A stretch of DNA of 64,000 bases from Reticulascus tulasneorum (GCA_001557505.1 LSAX01000004.1:3038001-3102000), one strand, 5' to 3'. Positions 1-12,442 are shown, numbered from the stretch's first letter. Program-made: numbers and translations. The notes: generated from the sequence alone by a model not told the origin.

Positions 1-492
1 TTTGTCCCAACTACACCCATGCTTGCTAGCTGTATACGATCTGATAATCGACACATTCTTAATGCTTTGCTCAATATTGGAAAACCATAATCACTTTACC
101 TTTCTCATCATTGCTCGTCTTCGAAGGCAGGCATCTTGTTTGTACAATTGCGAGAAAATCGATGTTGCATTCCGCGCACGTAAAGTGCACCAAGGATACC
201 AGATATCTCTATCTAGCTGCGCCAATCAATGCCGCTAACAACTATGCCATCCCCTTTCCCCCTCCCGATTCCCCATTTCCTGTTTTACCTTTTCTTCGTT
301 CTTTCGCTTTTTTGTTCTTTTGTCTCTAGCTCTGATCTCTTTATTCCCTATGCCGACTGGGACTCCGGTCCTTCTTGGGCCGAAGCAGACTCCGCGCCGT
401 GGCGGTGTCGTACCCGATCACATTGGTCAAGTATGCTAATCTGCGGTCGCTGTTAGTACTCTATTTGCTAAGGGGACGACGGATGGTGGGGG
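1..492. other. Left-edge non-coding stretch
   Basis: No convincing gene is seen here. The sequence is pyrimidine-rich around 240-330 and abuts the stop codon of the 5-phosphatase gene, which is read leftward, so part of it is probably that gene's 3' untranslated region. The short open frames in it have no recognisable protein features. Confidence 0.5.
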
Positions 493-3400
493 CTAGACAT
501 ACTTCTCGTCCTTCCCTTGCTGCTGCCTCCAGTCCTCGAACCTCTGCTGGCAATCTATCCACGCCATCGCCCGCCCCTTGGGTTCGATTTTCTTGACTGT
601 GAACTTGAATCTGCCCGTAACGGGGCGGTGGTCTGAGACGCGGACTTCGTGCGTTCGGTAGTCGAGCTGCGTGATTCTACCGTGGCCGCGGTAGAGCAGG
701 CGATCACACCACGCGGGGGATCGTTTTTTCTCGCTCGTGTCGTAGTTGTCAGTCCCCACGTCGTATTTGTATGTCGGCGCAAAAGTAATGGGCATCTCAT
801 CGAAGGCACGGAGCCGGAACGCGGGGTTTCGCCGTCTAGCGACGAGGAGCTGGTCTCGTTCCAGGAGCTTGGCGAGATTGTTTTGCTTCACGGCAATGAC
901 GACCGTGTCGCGGGACATGGTGTCGATACGGTAGTTAAGATCGCCGTTGAGCACACACAGCTCATGGTCGAGTATCATGGTGCCGTCGCCGCCCCCGGCG
1001 TAGCTGTCTATCCGGGCGCTCGGATCGCGCTCTGGTGGTAGTATAGCAGCTTCGAGAATAGCGGCGATATCATTATGTCGGCTGTTGGCTTGCGATTGCC
1101 CGGCTGCAAGATGGCAGTTGACAAAGCAGAGCGAGGAGTCGTCGATCATAAAACGCACGACGATTGCACCTTTGTTGCCATGCAGTCCTCCCATCCCACG
1201 CTTGACTTCGGCAGCGCTGAGGTTGCGGATTCGGTCCCGGAGGCTAGATTTGACAAATATGCATGTAAAGAGGCCAACGAGTGTCGCAGTATGGAGGAGG
1301 TGGTAGAGATCATCGGCCGGCATATATTCGTCTAAGCTCTTGAGCAGGAAGTCCCTCCAATCGCGATATTGATGGCTCATTCGCTCTTGGTCCGAACCCT
1401 CCTTCTTCTTCGACTTGAATAGGCGTTCTGTAGTTGCTGTTAGAATAAAGCAAGAGTCTCCTCACAAGCCAAAACTTACTGGCCGTTGCTGTCTTGTCCT
1501 CCAAGTCAACAAGTTCCTGGAAACCGAAGACTAAAATGTCGGGCGAGTCGCTTGATTTTAGTAGACTTTGAATGAATGTGGCATCTTGGTCTGCGTAACG
1601 AAGACTATGGGGAGTAGATGCCCCTGCATTCCATGTCATGACCATGGCCTTGATATCCTCAAAGTCGCAGTACTTGACATCTTGCGCCTTCATCTCGATT
1701 TCCTGCCAATCGTCTTGCAGAAGACCATCCCAAGTCCGAAGCATGTTGTCAGCACCGAGGGAGATGACTTGAAGCCGATCCAAGTTGTAACAGCTCGCAG
1801 GATCTGCAATAAGCTTGAGAACTGGGTTGTCATGCGCTTGCCAATCCTTCTTGACGGCCCACGGTGTCTCGTCCATGTCATAGACACAGACTTTTCCGGT
1901 GTTGTAGCCTGCCCACAAATAGCTCCCAACACCGGCTAAGGCATTGATCTTGTAGCTACTGACATTGAGAACTGTTACACAGGAGTAATCATTTGTCGCG
2001 TAAATACTTATTTTCCCGTCATTATGACCGAAAAACACCTTGCCAGCTTGTGATCTGATCTGACAACCAGAGGTTACCTCCCCGCAGTTGTCTTGATACA
2101 GTGGCCGGACTAGAACCTGAAATTGAGTTTGCCCGTCACTAGTGGGCGCAAATACTCGAATCTCTTTCCCGGTAGCATGCCACAACTCATCGCCTACCAC
2201 CATTGAGAACACATGGCCTCTTGGTAATCGATATGTCTGGTGTGGGTTGTTGGCCAGGTTGGGAACGCCGCTGGCGTCCGGTCCCCATACAAGAAGAGTC
2301 CCACTTTCATCGAGTGTCCATATTTCGTTGTAGTGACGATACATCCGGGTGACTTCATGTCGGCCATGCGCACTTGGCTTATTCACCACGATGCTTTCCG
2401 TGAGGATGTCGGCTTCCATGACCTCTCCAACATTATTTCCAATCCACACCCGTTGACCTTCCTCATCAACATTGAGGCCAGGTTTAAAGATGATGGACGT
2501 GGCCTTTACACCTTCTCCATGAGAAAAGCTCATCAAGAGCTCGCCATCGAGGAGACTCCACACCCGCGTCAGATTGCCGGTCGTGCATACGAGTTTACCG
2601 CAAACGTCGAATACACGAGCATCGTATTTGATGGAGATCTCATGGACGCCCTGCTTGATATATGGCGGTCTGCGGTTCGTGTTTGACGTGTCTGGATAAC
2701 CAGCTCCTAACGGCTCGAGTTTCGATGCAGCAGCGCCAAGAGAGTTTGCTGCGCCGGTTGTGGAAACCAACGATGATGGCGCACCACGGAAATCCGGCAA
2801 TGTTCTCTCCGAGGTTCTATCCACCACTGTATTCGCGCGGCTCGGTAGCCGTGTTGGTGGCGGTGGAAGCTGGGTTGTGGGCGTAGACACGATACGTTTC
2901 GGCATGGCAGCGTTCTCCATGGCAGCACCGGCTGTCATGATACCAGGACGAGGGGGGCGGGGTGGGGGCTTCATTGATGCGAAGGTAGCGGCTCGCGGTG
3001 GAGGATCGCCTATTGTCTGCGGTCTCAGAGGCAGAGAAGGACGCTGTTCGCCTGTGATTTGAGGGGTGACTTTGCCCTTGCCAATCTCATTTGTTTCATG
3101 CCCCTTTTCTTGTCTCCTCGAAACAACTGAATGGTGAAGAGGAGGAGGTTCAAATCCAACGTTCAGAGTATTCGCACGCGGCAGGACTTCCGGCTGTGTG
3201 GTATGCGGTCTTGGCCGACTGGGGAGGACTGGCGGCGCCTCTTCATCAGCGCTCCCAGCGCTATTAGGCGGGCTATTGAAAGGAGAAGTCTCCTCCCGGA
3301 TTGAGCTCTTGAGCTCAGATACATGATTGTGATCTGGGAAGTACGAGGCCCGTGACTGTGGGGGTATGTGGGGCTTCTCAGCTCGATTGACAGGAGGAGG

Positions 3401-4054
3401 GAGAGCGGGTTTTGTATCTCTTCTCAGCAGCTCGGCAGATCTTCGAGGCGGAGGCGGAGAGGGTGGTTGAGATGCGGCAAGTCTCGGTGACCGTCGAACA
3501 TCTAGAATGGGGGTGTGTGGCCTGCTGGGTATCTTGAACGGCCGTGGGGAAGCAGACGGAGTTGCTGGGGCCACAACGGAGTCTGGGTTGAGGAAGCTAG
3601 GGCCTTCAAGGCTTGTGAACTTGCCGACGTTTCCTTTGTGAGGCGAGTGAGGAGGCTGAATCAGAACCGAGGGAGGTTTTATAGGCTTCGGGCTGAGAGG
3701 AGGTGGGGGAATAACAGGTCGAACTGGTGAGCGAGGTGCCAAATCATGCGCCAGAGGTAGTTGTAGGGTAGAGACATTCGGACGATCTCGTGGTTTGCTT
3801 GGTGGAGTAGCAGTCCCCTCTAGGGACGTTTTTGGATCTCGCAGTCTTTCTGGTTTCGTGCCCGGCGAGGCTGTTCGAGGAGGGGAGGGGCCGGAGGCGT
3901 TCTCTGTAGCCTTGTTCATGTTCTCGAATTTCGCTCGCAGCGACGACACCGGTCTCTGCGGCCCACGTCAGCAAACAGATACATGCCAGTCACATGGGAC
4001 AGCGCAACTCACGAGGGACGAGCCATCAGGCCCATCATGACCGCCGGAATCCAT
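493..4054 (-). CDS. Inositol polyphosphate 5-phosphatase with N-terminal WD40-like propeller
   Basis: Predicted to remove the 5-phosphate from inositol phosphates or phosphoinositides such as PI(4,5)P2. Three exons (4054-4013, 3955-1480, 1427-493) give about 1150 residues. The start MDSGGHDG lies in a 14-codon first exon; the GTG at 3949 is an internal valine. Residues 1-440 are a proline/serine-rich disordered region. Residues 450-760 resemble a beta-propeller, with repeats such as TRVWSLLDGELL and LWAGYNTGKVCVYDMD. From about 790 comes the endonuclease/exonuclease/phosphatase-fold domain: VMTWNAG, FGFQELVDLEDK, GGLHGNKGA, LNGDLNYRI, SPAWCDRLLYRG and VSDHRPV are the family's Mg- and phosphate-binding motifs, all intact. 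The splice at 1479/1428 restores ATAKRLFKSKKKEGSDQERMSHQYRDW across the domain. A propeller joined to a 5-phosphatase recalls plant 5PTase12-14 and differs from the Sac1-containing synaptojanin/Inp51-53 type. The membrane target is not shown by the sequence. Confidence 0.93.
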
Positions 4055-4910
4055 CTTGAAGAAATAGCAAAAGCAGCGGGGTTCAAGGCGAAGATGCCCA
4101 TAATACCCACAGCCAAGAACAGTCCCTCATGAACACATCAAAGACGAGCCTTTGACACAGGGCTGGCGCCTGTTTGCTCTCCTGCCAGCGTCTTCTAGAA
4201 GTGGTGAGAACCCTAAATGGACGAGAGGCACCGACGCAGGCGGCGTAAAGGATGCTTGGGGCGATTCTAAGTGGTTGGATATCCGTGCAACGGTGTTGAT
4301 CATAATGATGCTGCTTGTGGGCTCTTCGGACGACGTTCTGGATGTGAGAAGGCTTCGCTTGCCGGTTGTTAGGCTTGTGGTTGAATTGGCATTGCCATAG
4401 CCCCTGGGAGTAATATAAGATTCCTAAGCCGCGCTTTCACTATGTTTCCGAGTTCTAGAAGCGGTGGTAGCCTTTCCTATGTCATATTACTGGAACATAT
4501 TATTTCCTTTCGCCAAGCCGAACCTGACAATCAAACAGCACTGCACGTCATCATGTCGCTTCGTGGTGCTCTTACAGTGCGTGAGGTACCTAAGCAACAG
4601 GGGAGTATGGTGCCCCCACAGCCTAAACACCCACTATACGCCACTGTACTTCGGAAACTGCCTGCTGTCGCACAGCGTTTGTCAATGATTGCCAAGGTGG
4701 CATGGACCCCCCGTACGAAGCACGTACGTAGCCCAAAAAAGGTCGACAGCTCTCGAAAGAGGTTGGATGGCCGATGGATAAGTAATAATCAGGCCATCCC
4801 ACTTACAACCTCTTCACGCTCCCCACCAACAACTTTCTTGTCTCGCCGTGATATCACCCAACTCTTCTTCTTCTTCAAACTACACGCTCAAGAAGCAGCC
4901 CGTATCCACT
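4055..4910. promoter_or_regulatory. Divergent intergenic region between the 5-phosphatase and a small-protein gene
   Basis: About 0.86 kb lie between two divergent start codons, so both promoters must be here. A 165-codon open frame at 4442-4939 overlaps the next gene's first exon and has no domain features; I treat it as chance. CT-rich tracts near 4861-4880 (TCTTCTTCTTC) sit just before the rightward start, as is common in fungal promoters. No specific factor site could be named. Confidence 0.5.
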
Positions 4911-5480
4911 ATGAATACTGTAAGTCTCGCGCACGATAAATCTTGTTGGCGCCGAACTTGAAGCTAACCTTCAGGTGTCCAGGTCAGATCATTCTGGTAT
5001 GCTATAGACTTTCCCAGTCGCGAAGGCGTCACGATACTAACATTACCTCGTCGCACAGGTTAGGTTGGGGCTCACTATGTGTTGGTACGTCGCTCCATAT
5101 TTCAATCGATGGCCAGGTCACTGACTCTGTCTATCATAGCGGGCGGAGGAGCCTACTACTTTGCGAAGAAGAGCATTAATGCCGACCGGGCGAGCAGATT
5201 CGACGAACAACGGAAGAGGAAGCAAATGATCGAGTCAATGGAATACTCAGACAATGTGCCCAGCAGGCCGCTGTCTTCGTCAACAATGGGTGGTACCACG
5301 ATGGGCAGCAATGGAGGCCCAGCCCGCACCGATACCGCAGGTTCACCGAGCCAGGAATCCAGCGCCGATCCAGCACCGACAAGGCATGCACCTGCGACCG
5401 AATCGCAAAGAGTATACGAGAAGAGCAAGTACGAGAGCGCCGTACCGTTTAAGAGTCCTAAAGGAGACAGGTTCTCGTAA
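4911..5480 (+). CDS. Small conserved fungal protein (DUF4748-like), four exons including three micro-exons
   Basis: Exons 4911-4919 (9 nt), 4975-4996 (22 nt), 5064-5084 (21 nt) and 5140-5480 join in frame to about 130 residues: MNTVSRSDHS-GWGSLCVAGGG-AYYFAKKSINADR, followed by a charged, Ser/Pro-rich hydrophilic tail ending FKSPKGDRFS. Donors are GTAAGT, GTATGC and GTACGT. A GATACTAAC branch point precedes exon 3, whose acceptor must be the second AG (GTTAG); the first AG would bring in a stop. The short hydrophobic/glycine core followed by YYFAKKSINADR looks like the fungal family I know as DUF4748. That name is from memory and the function is unknown; a membrane-proximal or mitochondrial location is possible but not shown. 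A single-exon reading from 5079 would use intron sequence and lose the conserved N-terminus. Confidence 0.75.
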
Positions 5481-6275
5481 GCCTAAGTGGCCGGCAATGG
5501 CGGTGGCAATATCTTGTTCACTACGATGGCCACGTTCAACCTCTTCATGAACTCTTGTATTATATTAATATGGTATTGATATGGCTGGACGGAGTCAATC
5601 AGGTCACGAAACAAGGAGTTTTTGGCCTCTCCTCTCCTCTCCAACCTATTTGCTTGAGAATAATTCTGTCCCCCCTTTGGCCATTTACATGTGAGCTTCG
5701 AAAGATATCCCAGTACACTGTACAGATTAAGCTCATGAATGAATCATGGGAATGTGTCAACTGTTCCTTATCGAGTTCTTCTGTATGGGTATAGATACTG
5801 CACTGTAGACGCAGAACTGTATTAATAGTTACAATCCCCCTGCAGCATTTAGTTTTGTCATAAAATATCCGCTTTCAATGATGGGCAGCCACTGTTCGTC
5901 GACAAACTGTCTAGCACACGCAACGGCATCCCGCATCGAAAGTCAGCCAACATATTATGACATTGGTGGCAGCAAGCTTGGCTGGCTGGATTAGTAGCGG
6001 GGATCACGGATGCAAGTTCCCGGCAGCCTTGCCAGCTTCTTTAAGCGCTGATTGGGTATCTCCCTACGCTAGCGTGGCGCTAGTCGAAATAACTCGTAGC
6101 CTTGCTTCCGAATCTTAACCGAATGCCAAGGCGAAAGCTGCACTTCCACCTTTCTCACTGCTCCAGTCCGAGAGCCTCTCTCGACCTCATGCATAGCTTC
6201 CCGCATTACCTTTAGTAGAGCCTGAAATCTGCTTCTTTTCCGCCGGCATCCAAGAGGCATGCCTCCCGCCATATA
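5481..6275. other. Intergenic spacer between two rightward genes
   Basis: This 0.8-kb stretch holds the 3' end of the small-protein gene and the promoter of the CID/RS gene. Short leftward frames at 6069-6418 read through the start of the next gene and look like chance. I see no RNA gene or repeat in it. Confidence 0.45.
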
Positions 6276-8105
6276 ATGGCAACCCCCGAGCTAGCCATAG
6301 CAAAAGCCTCGCTCAGCGCAATCCTCTTCCGCAAGGAGCCTACCTCCCTGACCCGCACCGACATTGAAGCATTCCACGCCAGCCTCAACGATGCGATCAC
6401 GCAATGCTCCCCAGCCAACGTTCAGGTTTGATGCCTTCACGGCCTCTCTGCCCACTTGTGTGTCCCCTAAGCAGGTCGACTAAACCGCGCACTAGAAATG
6501 CAAGCGTTGGGTCCTGAAAAATCTTGTCCCGTCGGCGGGCCGTGTCGCCGCTCTGGGCAAATACCTGTTGGCGCTGTCGAATTCGTTTAGCGGAGAAGCG
6601 TCTTCAAAGCCCTCAGCGAGGAGGAAACGACTTCATATACTTTATGTTTTGAATGATGTGCTCTTTCACGTCACCGTACGGGATCGCGAGAGCTCATTCG
6701 CCGAGACGTTGGAGTCGACTCTTCCTGGCCTGGTTATTAGTGCCGCTTCGTTTCCGAACTGCCCCAAGCAGAGGAGGAAGCTTGAAGACTTGGTGGAACT
6801 TTGGGACAAGGAGCGCTACTTCCCGTCGAGTTTTACAAGCAAGTTGCGAGATACTATCGAGCATGCGCCAAACTCGGGTGTTTCGGCAAACGACAAACAA
6901 CAGGACCTCCAGGGCCAGTCAGCCTTGGGTACCTCGGCCAAGTCGGCAAAAGAAGCTCCATTCATGATACCCTCAATACACGGCGATCCTTCAACACCTT
7001 GGTACGATCTCCCGGCAGGAAACTGGCTCCCACACCTCACTCCGAACTCTACAAAAGCTATGAACCCCGATATGATCAAACCGCTCCAGTTTGTCGCTGG
7101 ACCAGCGGATAAGTCTCTTGCGAAAGCAGTGAAAGATCTGCTCACCGATGTGGAAAGGCTCTACTGCAAAGAGCGCAAGTCGGACGACGAGCAGCTTACG
7201 AGCCTGAACGAAATGGGCGAGCGCATTATCCTGGATGAAATCACGGGTGAAGTTATTGGAGGAGAGACGTATTATGGCTGGTCGCGGGCTTTCTGCGACA
7301 AGATGAAGCAGCGAAAGAGGAAGGCGAAGTTCGGTCATAGAGGAGGGCGCGCCGGCTCCAGTGCGAGTAGTCGCTCCCGCAGCGCATCCCGCGACAGATC
7401 CACTCGCAGTCCTTCACCTCCTGCCTTCAAGCGCCGCCGAAGACTATCGCCAGACTCGAGAAGCCCAAGTCGCAGCCTAAGCCGAAGTAGAAGTCGCGAC
7501 CGAAGATACAGCCCGGAACCTCGAGGACGCCCTCGCTCGTTTAGTAGATCAGTGTCGAGGTCCCCGCCCCGGCATAGGTCTCGGTCTCGTTCCGGAGACC
7601 GTGGCTTTCGGAGAAGCAGAGGTCGAGGCGCATCCAACAGATCTAGCAGATCGCCCATCCCGCCTGGTCCCCACCAGGGACCGCCATTTTCAGATCGCAA
7701 TGGTACTGGCCGAGCTCCTCTCATCGCCCAACCACCACCACAGCAATTCCAAGCTCCACCACAATTTCCTCAATTCCCACCACCGCCTCCTCCCCCAACT
7801 GGCGGGTTCGCACAGTTTCAACGCGCACAACCTCCCCCCCGCCGCCAAACTACCAGGGGCAATGGCCACCGCCTCCACCTCCACCTCCAATGGGTGGTGG
7901 CCCACCACAGGGCTGGTATCCTGGCCCCGGAGCCGCTGGCCACGGCATGCCATCTATTCCGCCGCCGCCGCCCCCACCACCTATGGGTGGATGGCAGCAG
8001 CCTCCCCCACAACAAAACCAGTACCAGCAGTATGGTCGGGGGAACAGTAACTATCGCGGAAGAGGCGGTCGGGGTGGGTATGATCGCGGCCGTGGGGGAT
8101 GGTAA
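6276..8105 (+). CDS. CID (RPR)-domain, RS- and RGG-rich pre-mRNA processing protein, CHERP-like; frame broken by 1 base
   Basis: Likely a nuclear protein linking RNA polymerase II or the U2 snRNP to splicing. Exon 1 (6276-6425) encodes MATPELAIAKASLSAIL; the intron 6426-6495 has a GACTAAAC branch point; exon 2 starts KCKRWVLKNLVPS. Residues 1-160 form a CTD-interaction (CID/RPR) domain with RLHILYVLNDVLFH and LEDLVELWDKERYF, closest to the CID of human CHERP. A middle block (PSTPWYDLPAGNWLPHL) is followed by an Arg-Ser domain at about 338-438, Pro/Gln runs, and a C-terminus with YRGRGGRGGYDRGRGGW ending at TAA 8103-8105. The frame changes at the seven-C run 7834-7840: upstream codons are in one frame, while the NYQGQWPPP and MGGGPPQGWYPGPG tail is in another. 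One more C would restore a protein of about 586 residues. Otherwise translation runs into unrelated codons to 8400. No intron with matching phase explains the shift. Confidence 0.85.
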
Positions 8106-9187
8106 AGAGCCAAGGCACTGCAGGGTCCCTGCTAGGCAGGTCCTACCATACGGGGTGGCATCTGCCAGGCCGGTAAGATTGCAGATGTCAGTTGTACAGT
8201 TGTATACTAGCTCCGAATACTCACGATTATATATGGAAAGCATTGTCCACAAGTGTCAAATCACAGTGAAGTCTCCTATTTTTTGGTGTCTGTACTCATT
8301 CATCGTCTACATAAAATTCAAAGAAAACCTTCGCGGCAGTAGGCCCAAGTTCTTCAGGGAGTACAAAAACGCTGTCTCCCCAGTGTCCCTGTACGCCTGA
8401 TAATCATCCCCCTACTCAGAAAAAGTTGATTGCTTTGTTCCATACACGACGGCCGCCAAGCAAGGAAGGGGCCATTTCTAGTTCGTCATCAAGCACACTA
8501 AACGTTTCCTCACGTTCTGCAGAAGGACAACACCACGACTTCAATGGTTCAGAGTCCCGTCGAGGCTTCCCCATTGAGCATCGAGATGTCGTAATGAAAA
8601 TTAAGGTAGTTGGCGGAGGTTGCGAAGCCTCTCGCGAAATTCAGGAGTGTAACTTTTCCGGTGTCGTTTTTTCGGATCCATTTTCCGGGCTTCTCAAGCA
8701 AAGGCCGCCAGACCATGTGAACCCACTCCCATGCTTCACAACTGCCCTCCCCATAAGCCTATTCATCGCAAAGTCTTGATGTCGCGCCAGGGATTCAAGC
8801 CCCTTGCAAAGATTCCGCCGCAGGAGTAAGATTGTGATCAGTCGTACATATCGAAGACTAGCCACGGGCCTAGAACTGTTCCCACGTTGACTTTTATTCT
8901 TCTGGTGTGATTTCTTCGCCTGGTTCTTCCGGTTCCGAGTCCTAAAGTCGATCGAAATTGGTCAACCGCGTACTCCTCACAGGGCGTGCGAATGCCAAAT
9001 TTCAATGATGGTTCAGGAAGCAGACAATCAGACGGGCTATACAAGTGACAAATATTGGCGAGGCGGCGCAAGGGCTCAAAATCAAGTGGTAGTGGAGGTT
9101 GAGTCAGTTCTTAAGGTGCAAGGGCATGGTGCATTGGATGCTGAGGTTCGGGCCGAGAAAACGGTAGGCAAACGACAGTAGCACAAA
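8106..9187. other. Convergent intergenic region
   Basis: Two genes end toward each other across 1.1 kb, so this should hold two 3' untranslated regions. Short frames at 8426-8779 and 8641-9071 have no domain features. No repeat or RNA gene is recognised. Confidence 0.45.
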
Positions 9188-11458
9188 TCATCTTTGGCTG
9201 CGGGATGAGCCTACCGAGTTTTGCCGCTCATGTACTGTTGGCCGACGATCCCTACGGTCACCATCCTGTAGTTTGAGTGAGTCAAGCCGTTTCTGGTTGT
9301 CCTCGGTTGCGTCGACAGCATCCGCTCGAGACAGGGATCCGGAGTGTAGTCTCGAAGTTGGGGCATTGGCGGCGCCTCCGACTCCATTTGTTGATCTCCT
9401 TCGGTTGGCTTGCTCTGCTATGGAGGCCCACTTTCTTTCCCGCATAGCTTCCCTAGACGCAGCGCTATTCTGCTGTTCGGTGTATTCGTGAGAGCAGTCG
9501 TCGAACAATTGCGGGTTGATCTCCATGAAGAGTTTCATGGCATTATAAACCATACCGTGAATCGTTCTATGGGTTGTTAGTTGGAGTCTGCATCAGTCGA
9601 AAGCTCCATCACTTACCTGTTCCAGTGACCCTTTGAATTTTCGTAGAGGGGAGCGAACATGATTGGAAGGATGATTTCTACATTGTCGCTAACAAGGTTG
9701 CAGAAGTATTCGTTGTTCCAGAAATACAGAGCTCGCTCTGCAACCTGGAAATGAGGGCTCGCAACAGACTTGGCCAACTGGTGGAACAGCGGCTCTTGAA
9801 CTTTAGCAAACTCTGCCGGATCCATAACCTCGAAAATGTCCTCAACCTCGTTCAGGAACATGACCTCTTTTGTGCTGTTTACCTTGGGCCAGTAGCGAAG
9901 CAGGCCAAGGACGACCTGGGAAATGTCAGCAACAAACCTCCATCTGACCGGCACCAGATATAGTGGCATCCACTTACCTCTTCAGTCAAGGACGCGTCTT
10001 TCTCCAAGAACTGCACAATGCAGTAGGCGAGTTGAGGGTGGTACATGCTCAGACTCTTGACTTTGTGCAGTGGTAATAAAACTCGAGTCAAGAATATTTT
10101 GTGCTCCTCTTTCAGGGGTAGAGCAAATCCGTTGATAATGGATCCGAGTATCTCCAGCAACTCGGCAATACCGTTGAATCTCTCTGTTTCGTAGGTAAAC
10201 TGGAAGAAAACGTTGTTGATGGAGCGGCGAATGAACGATCTCAGGTTCAGAAATTTGCCATAGATCCGGTGAAGAGTAGTCTTGAGGAAATCCCTCTCGC
10301 GAGGATCTTCCGAGTCAAAGAGTTCCAACAGTTGAAGCACAAAGCTGTGATCGATGTATGCCTTGGCAATGTTTGTGTTGAAGTCCTGACTTTCGATGAA
10401 GCGCAGGAAGAACTCATAGACAACTTGTATATGCGGCCACGCCACTTCCAAGACTGGCTCGTCCTCTTCTGGGTCAAAAGCTTCGCCTTGAGGATTCATG
10501 GGCGGAGGAATTGGTCGGAAAAGATTCTTTGCGAACATCTCCACGACTCTGGGGTACATGGGCTCGGTGATGACTTGGCGGTTGTTGGCGACATAGTCCA
10601 GCAACTCGTGCAGAGCTAGTCGCTTGATCTCCTTCGACTTCATGTCACCGCTAGCATCATTAAAGTCGAAGATGACATTGCATTGATCAATCTTTTGCAT
10701 GAACAGCTCTTGGCGCCGGTTCGGTGGAACCTCGTGGAAACCGGGTAGTTTCTCCAGCTCGCGATGCGCAGATATGTCGAACCTGGACGAATGTTGTCGC
10801 TTTGGTGTTCTTAGACCTTCGGGGACATCCTTTGGCGTCTGATGGAGACGGTCGAACATCAGCGACTTCGTGCCTGCCTTGGGGGGAGCAAGATCGTGAG
10901 GCATGGTTTCTGCGGCTCCCGGCGGTGGGACGTGCTGAGAGGGCCATTAATAAGATGCGGACAAGTCAAGATCAATCGGTACTTACTGGAGCGCTGGGAC
11001 TTATAATGACCGTTGGCGGAAGCGGTCCAAGTCGGCCAGGCGAACTCGCGCCGTTTGAACCTTGAGATCCGGTCCCTAGGGAACCGAATCGGTCTTGGCC
11101 GGAACCTGATTGGGTATTGAGACTTCCCAACTGCGAAGGCTGTCCCGAGCCACCGTGATCTCCTCCATGCCCTCCAGTATTATTTGGCGGTAATGGCTTA
11201 TTCCGGATATCGTTCAATGTCGAGGTGGAGGACGACGGAGTAAGGACAGGAGACTGGTTATTATCTCGGCCCGAGCCTACTGAAGACGGTGACGAGGTGC
11301 CATCTTTCGGGTCCTTATTCTTCTTGGACGACTTGTTCGGGTCCTTGCCCCGCGAAAGCTGAGGATGACGGCTCGTCAGCAGAGGCTCATGAAATAGGAT
11401 AAGGAGCAATCCTGGGATGTTATAGGGCACTTACGACTCGTTGACTAAATCGCTTCAT
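9188..11458 (-). CDS. rts1: PP2A regulatory subunit B56 / B' (Rts1 homologue)
   Basis: Substrate-targeting subunit of protein phosphatase 2A; yeast Rts1 acts in stress response, cytokinesis and centromeric cohesin protection. Five exons: 11458-11435, 11358-10987, 10934-9978, 9915-9617 and 9566-9188, about 676 residues. The first exon is only 24 nt (MKRFSQRV) and continues as [16 protein letters not shown], so the start depends on splicing. Residues 9-190 are Ser/Pro/Gly-rich and disordered. The B56 HEAT-like core runs from about 196 ([26 protein letters not shown]) through [14 protein letters not shown] repeats (here [14 protein letters not shown]), [17 protein letters not shown] and [12 protein letters not shown] to [29 protein letters not shown] charged tail follows. 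Introns are 50-76 bases with GTAAGT donors throughout. Length and architecture match fungal Rts1. The upstream gene is divergent at 2 kb. Confidence 0.95.
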
Positions 11459-12442
11459 CTTCGACGACAACTGTTTCCCTTACGGTGGGGCGGTTCAAAC
11501 GCCCGGCTCGATAACGGCAGTGGGGTAATCGGCCAGTTGGAGTGGCTTGACAAGACGGAAACCGCTGGGAAGTCGAGAAAGCAATGCCAAGGTCCACAAT
11601 AAGGTAGTCTGGAGACGTTGTGTAATGGTAAAGAGGGTAGAGACGTCTTCTGCCGAGTCAATTCAGGTATGTTCTCGATGATGAGTGGCAGGAAAGTCGC
11701 GTCGGTGGATTGTATCGTCAGGCCCAAAAGGGGGCACTTCAAGAGGGCTGGAGGAGGTTCTCAGTTCTGTGAAATCAATTCGGAAATCCGGGGATGCTGA
11801 GAAAGGAGTCCTGCTGCCGAGAGGGTTAGTCTTCGTGCCTTTCGAAGCTGTGTGTGCAATGGTTTCGGGGTGCGGGACAGGGGGGTAGCAGTAGGCAGGG
11901 GGTGATGGCTTTGGTTTGAAGATGCTACAACCTCGAAGCCCATTCGAGAAGCAGGTATGAAGCAGGTCGAGTGGCCAAGAGGGTAGTATTCATCAAATAA
12001 ACAATGGACAAGCAGTGAGCGGTGATGGTGTTGAGTCGACGATGGGCCGGGAATTGTTTGCGGGGCCAATGGTGAGAGGACGCGGGACGAATCACACCTA
12101 ACCTCCTGGCGGCGGTGAAATGGGTAGGTATCGGCTGTTGATGATGCGCGCCGTGACAAGAACAAGAATGGGAACCACTCGACGGCGGACAGGGCAGACA
12201 GAGCTGTGGGCCGTGGGGTGGGAGGGGAGACGTACAATGAGGCTAGATAAGGTAATATTGGCGGCCGACGAGAAGGTATCTAGACAGACGAGTGATGATC
12301 GAGTGCATTGGAATGACTGCAGCAAGCAGCAGCAGCAGTAGCACGACCTGAATAGAGAGACTTGGGAGAAGAAGAAAGAGTGGAGGTCGAGGCTGCAGTG
12401 GCAGACGCAAAGGTGAAGGGTGGTGTAATCTTCGTTAGCGGA

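Noticed and set aside
3949..3951. GTG as a start codon for the 5-phosphatase
   Set aside because: An ATG exon upstream (4054-4013) splices in frame through a canonical GTGAGT intron.
4442..4939. 165-codon ATG frame in the first divergent promoter
   Set aside because: It overlaps the micro-exon gene's first exon and has no recognisable motif.
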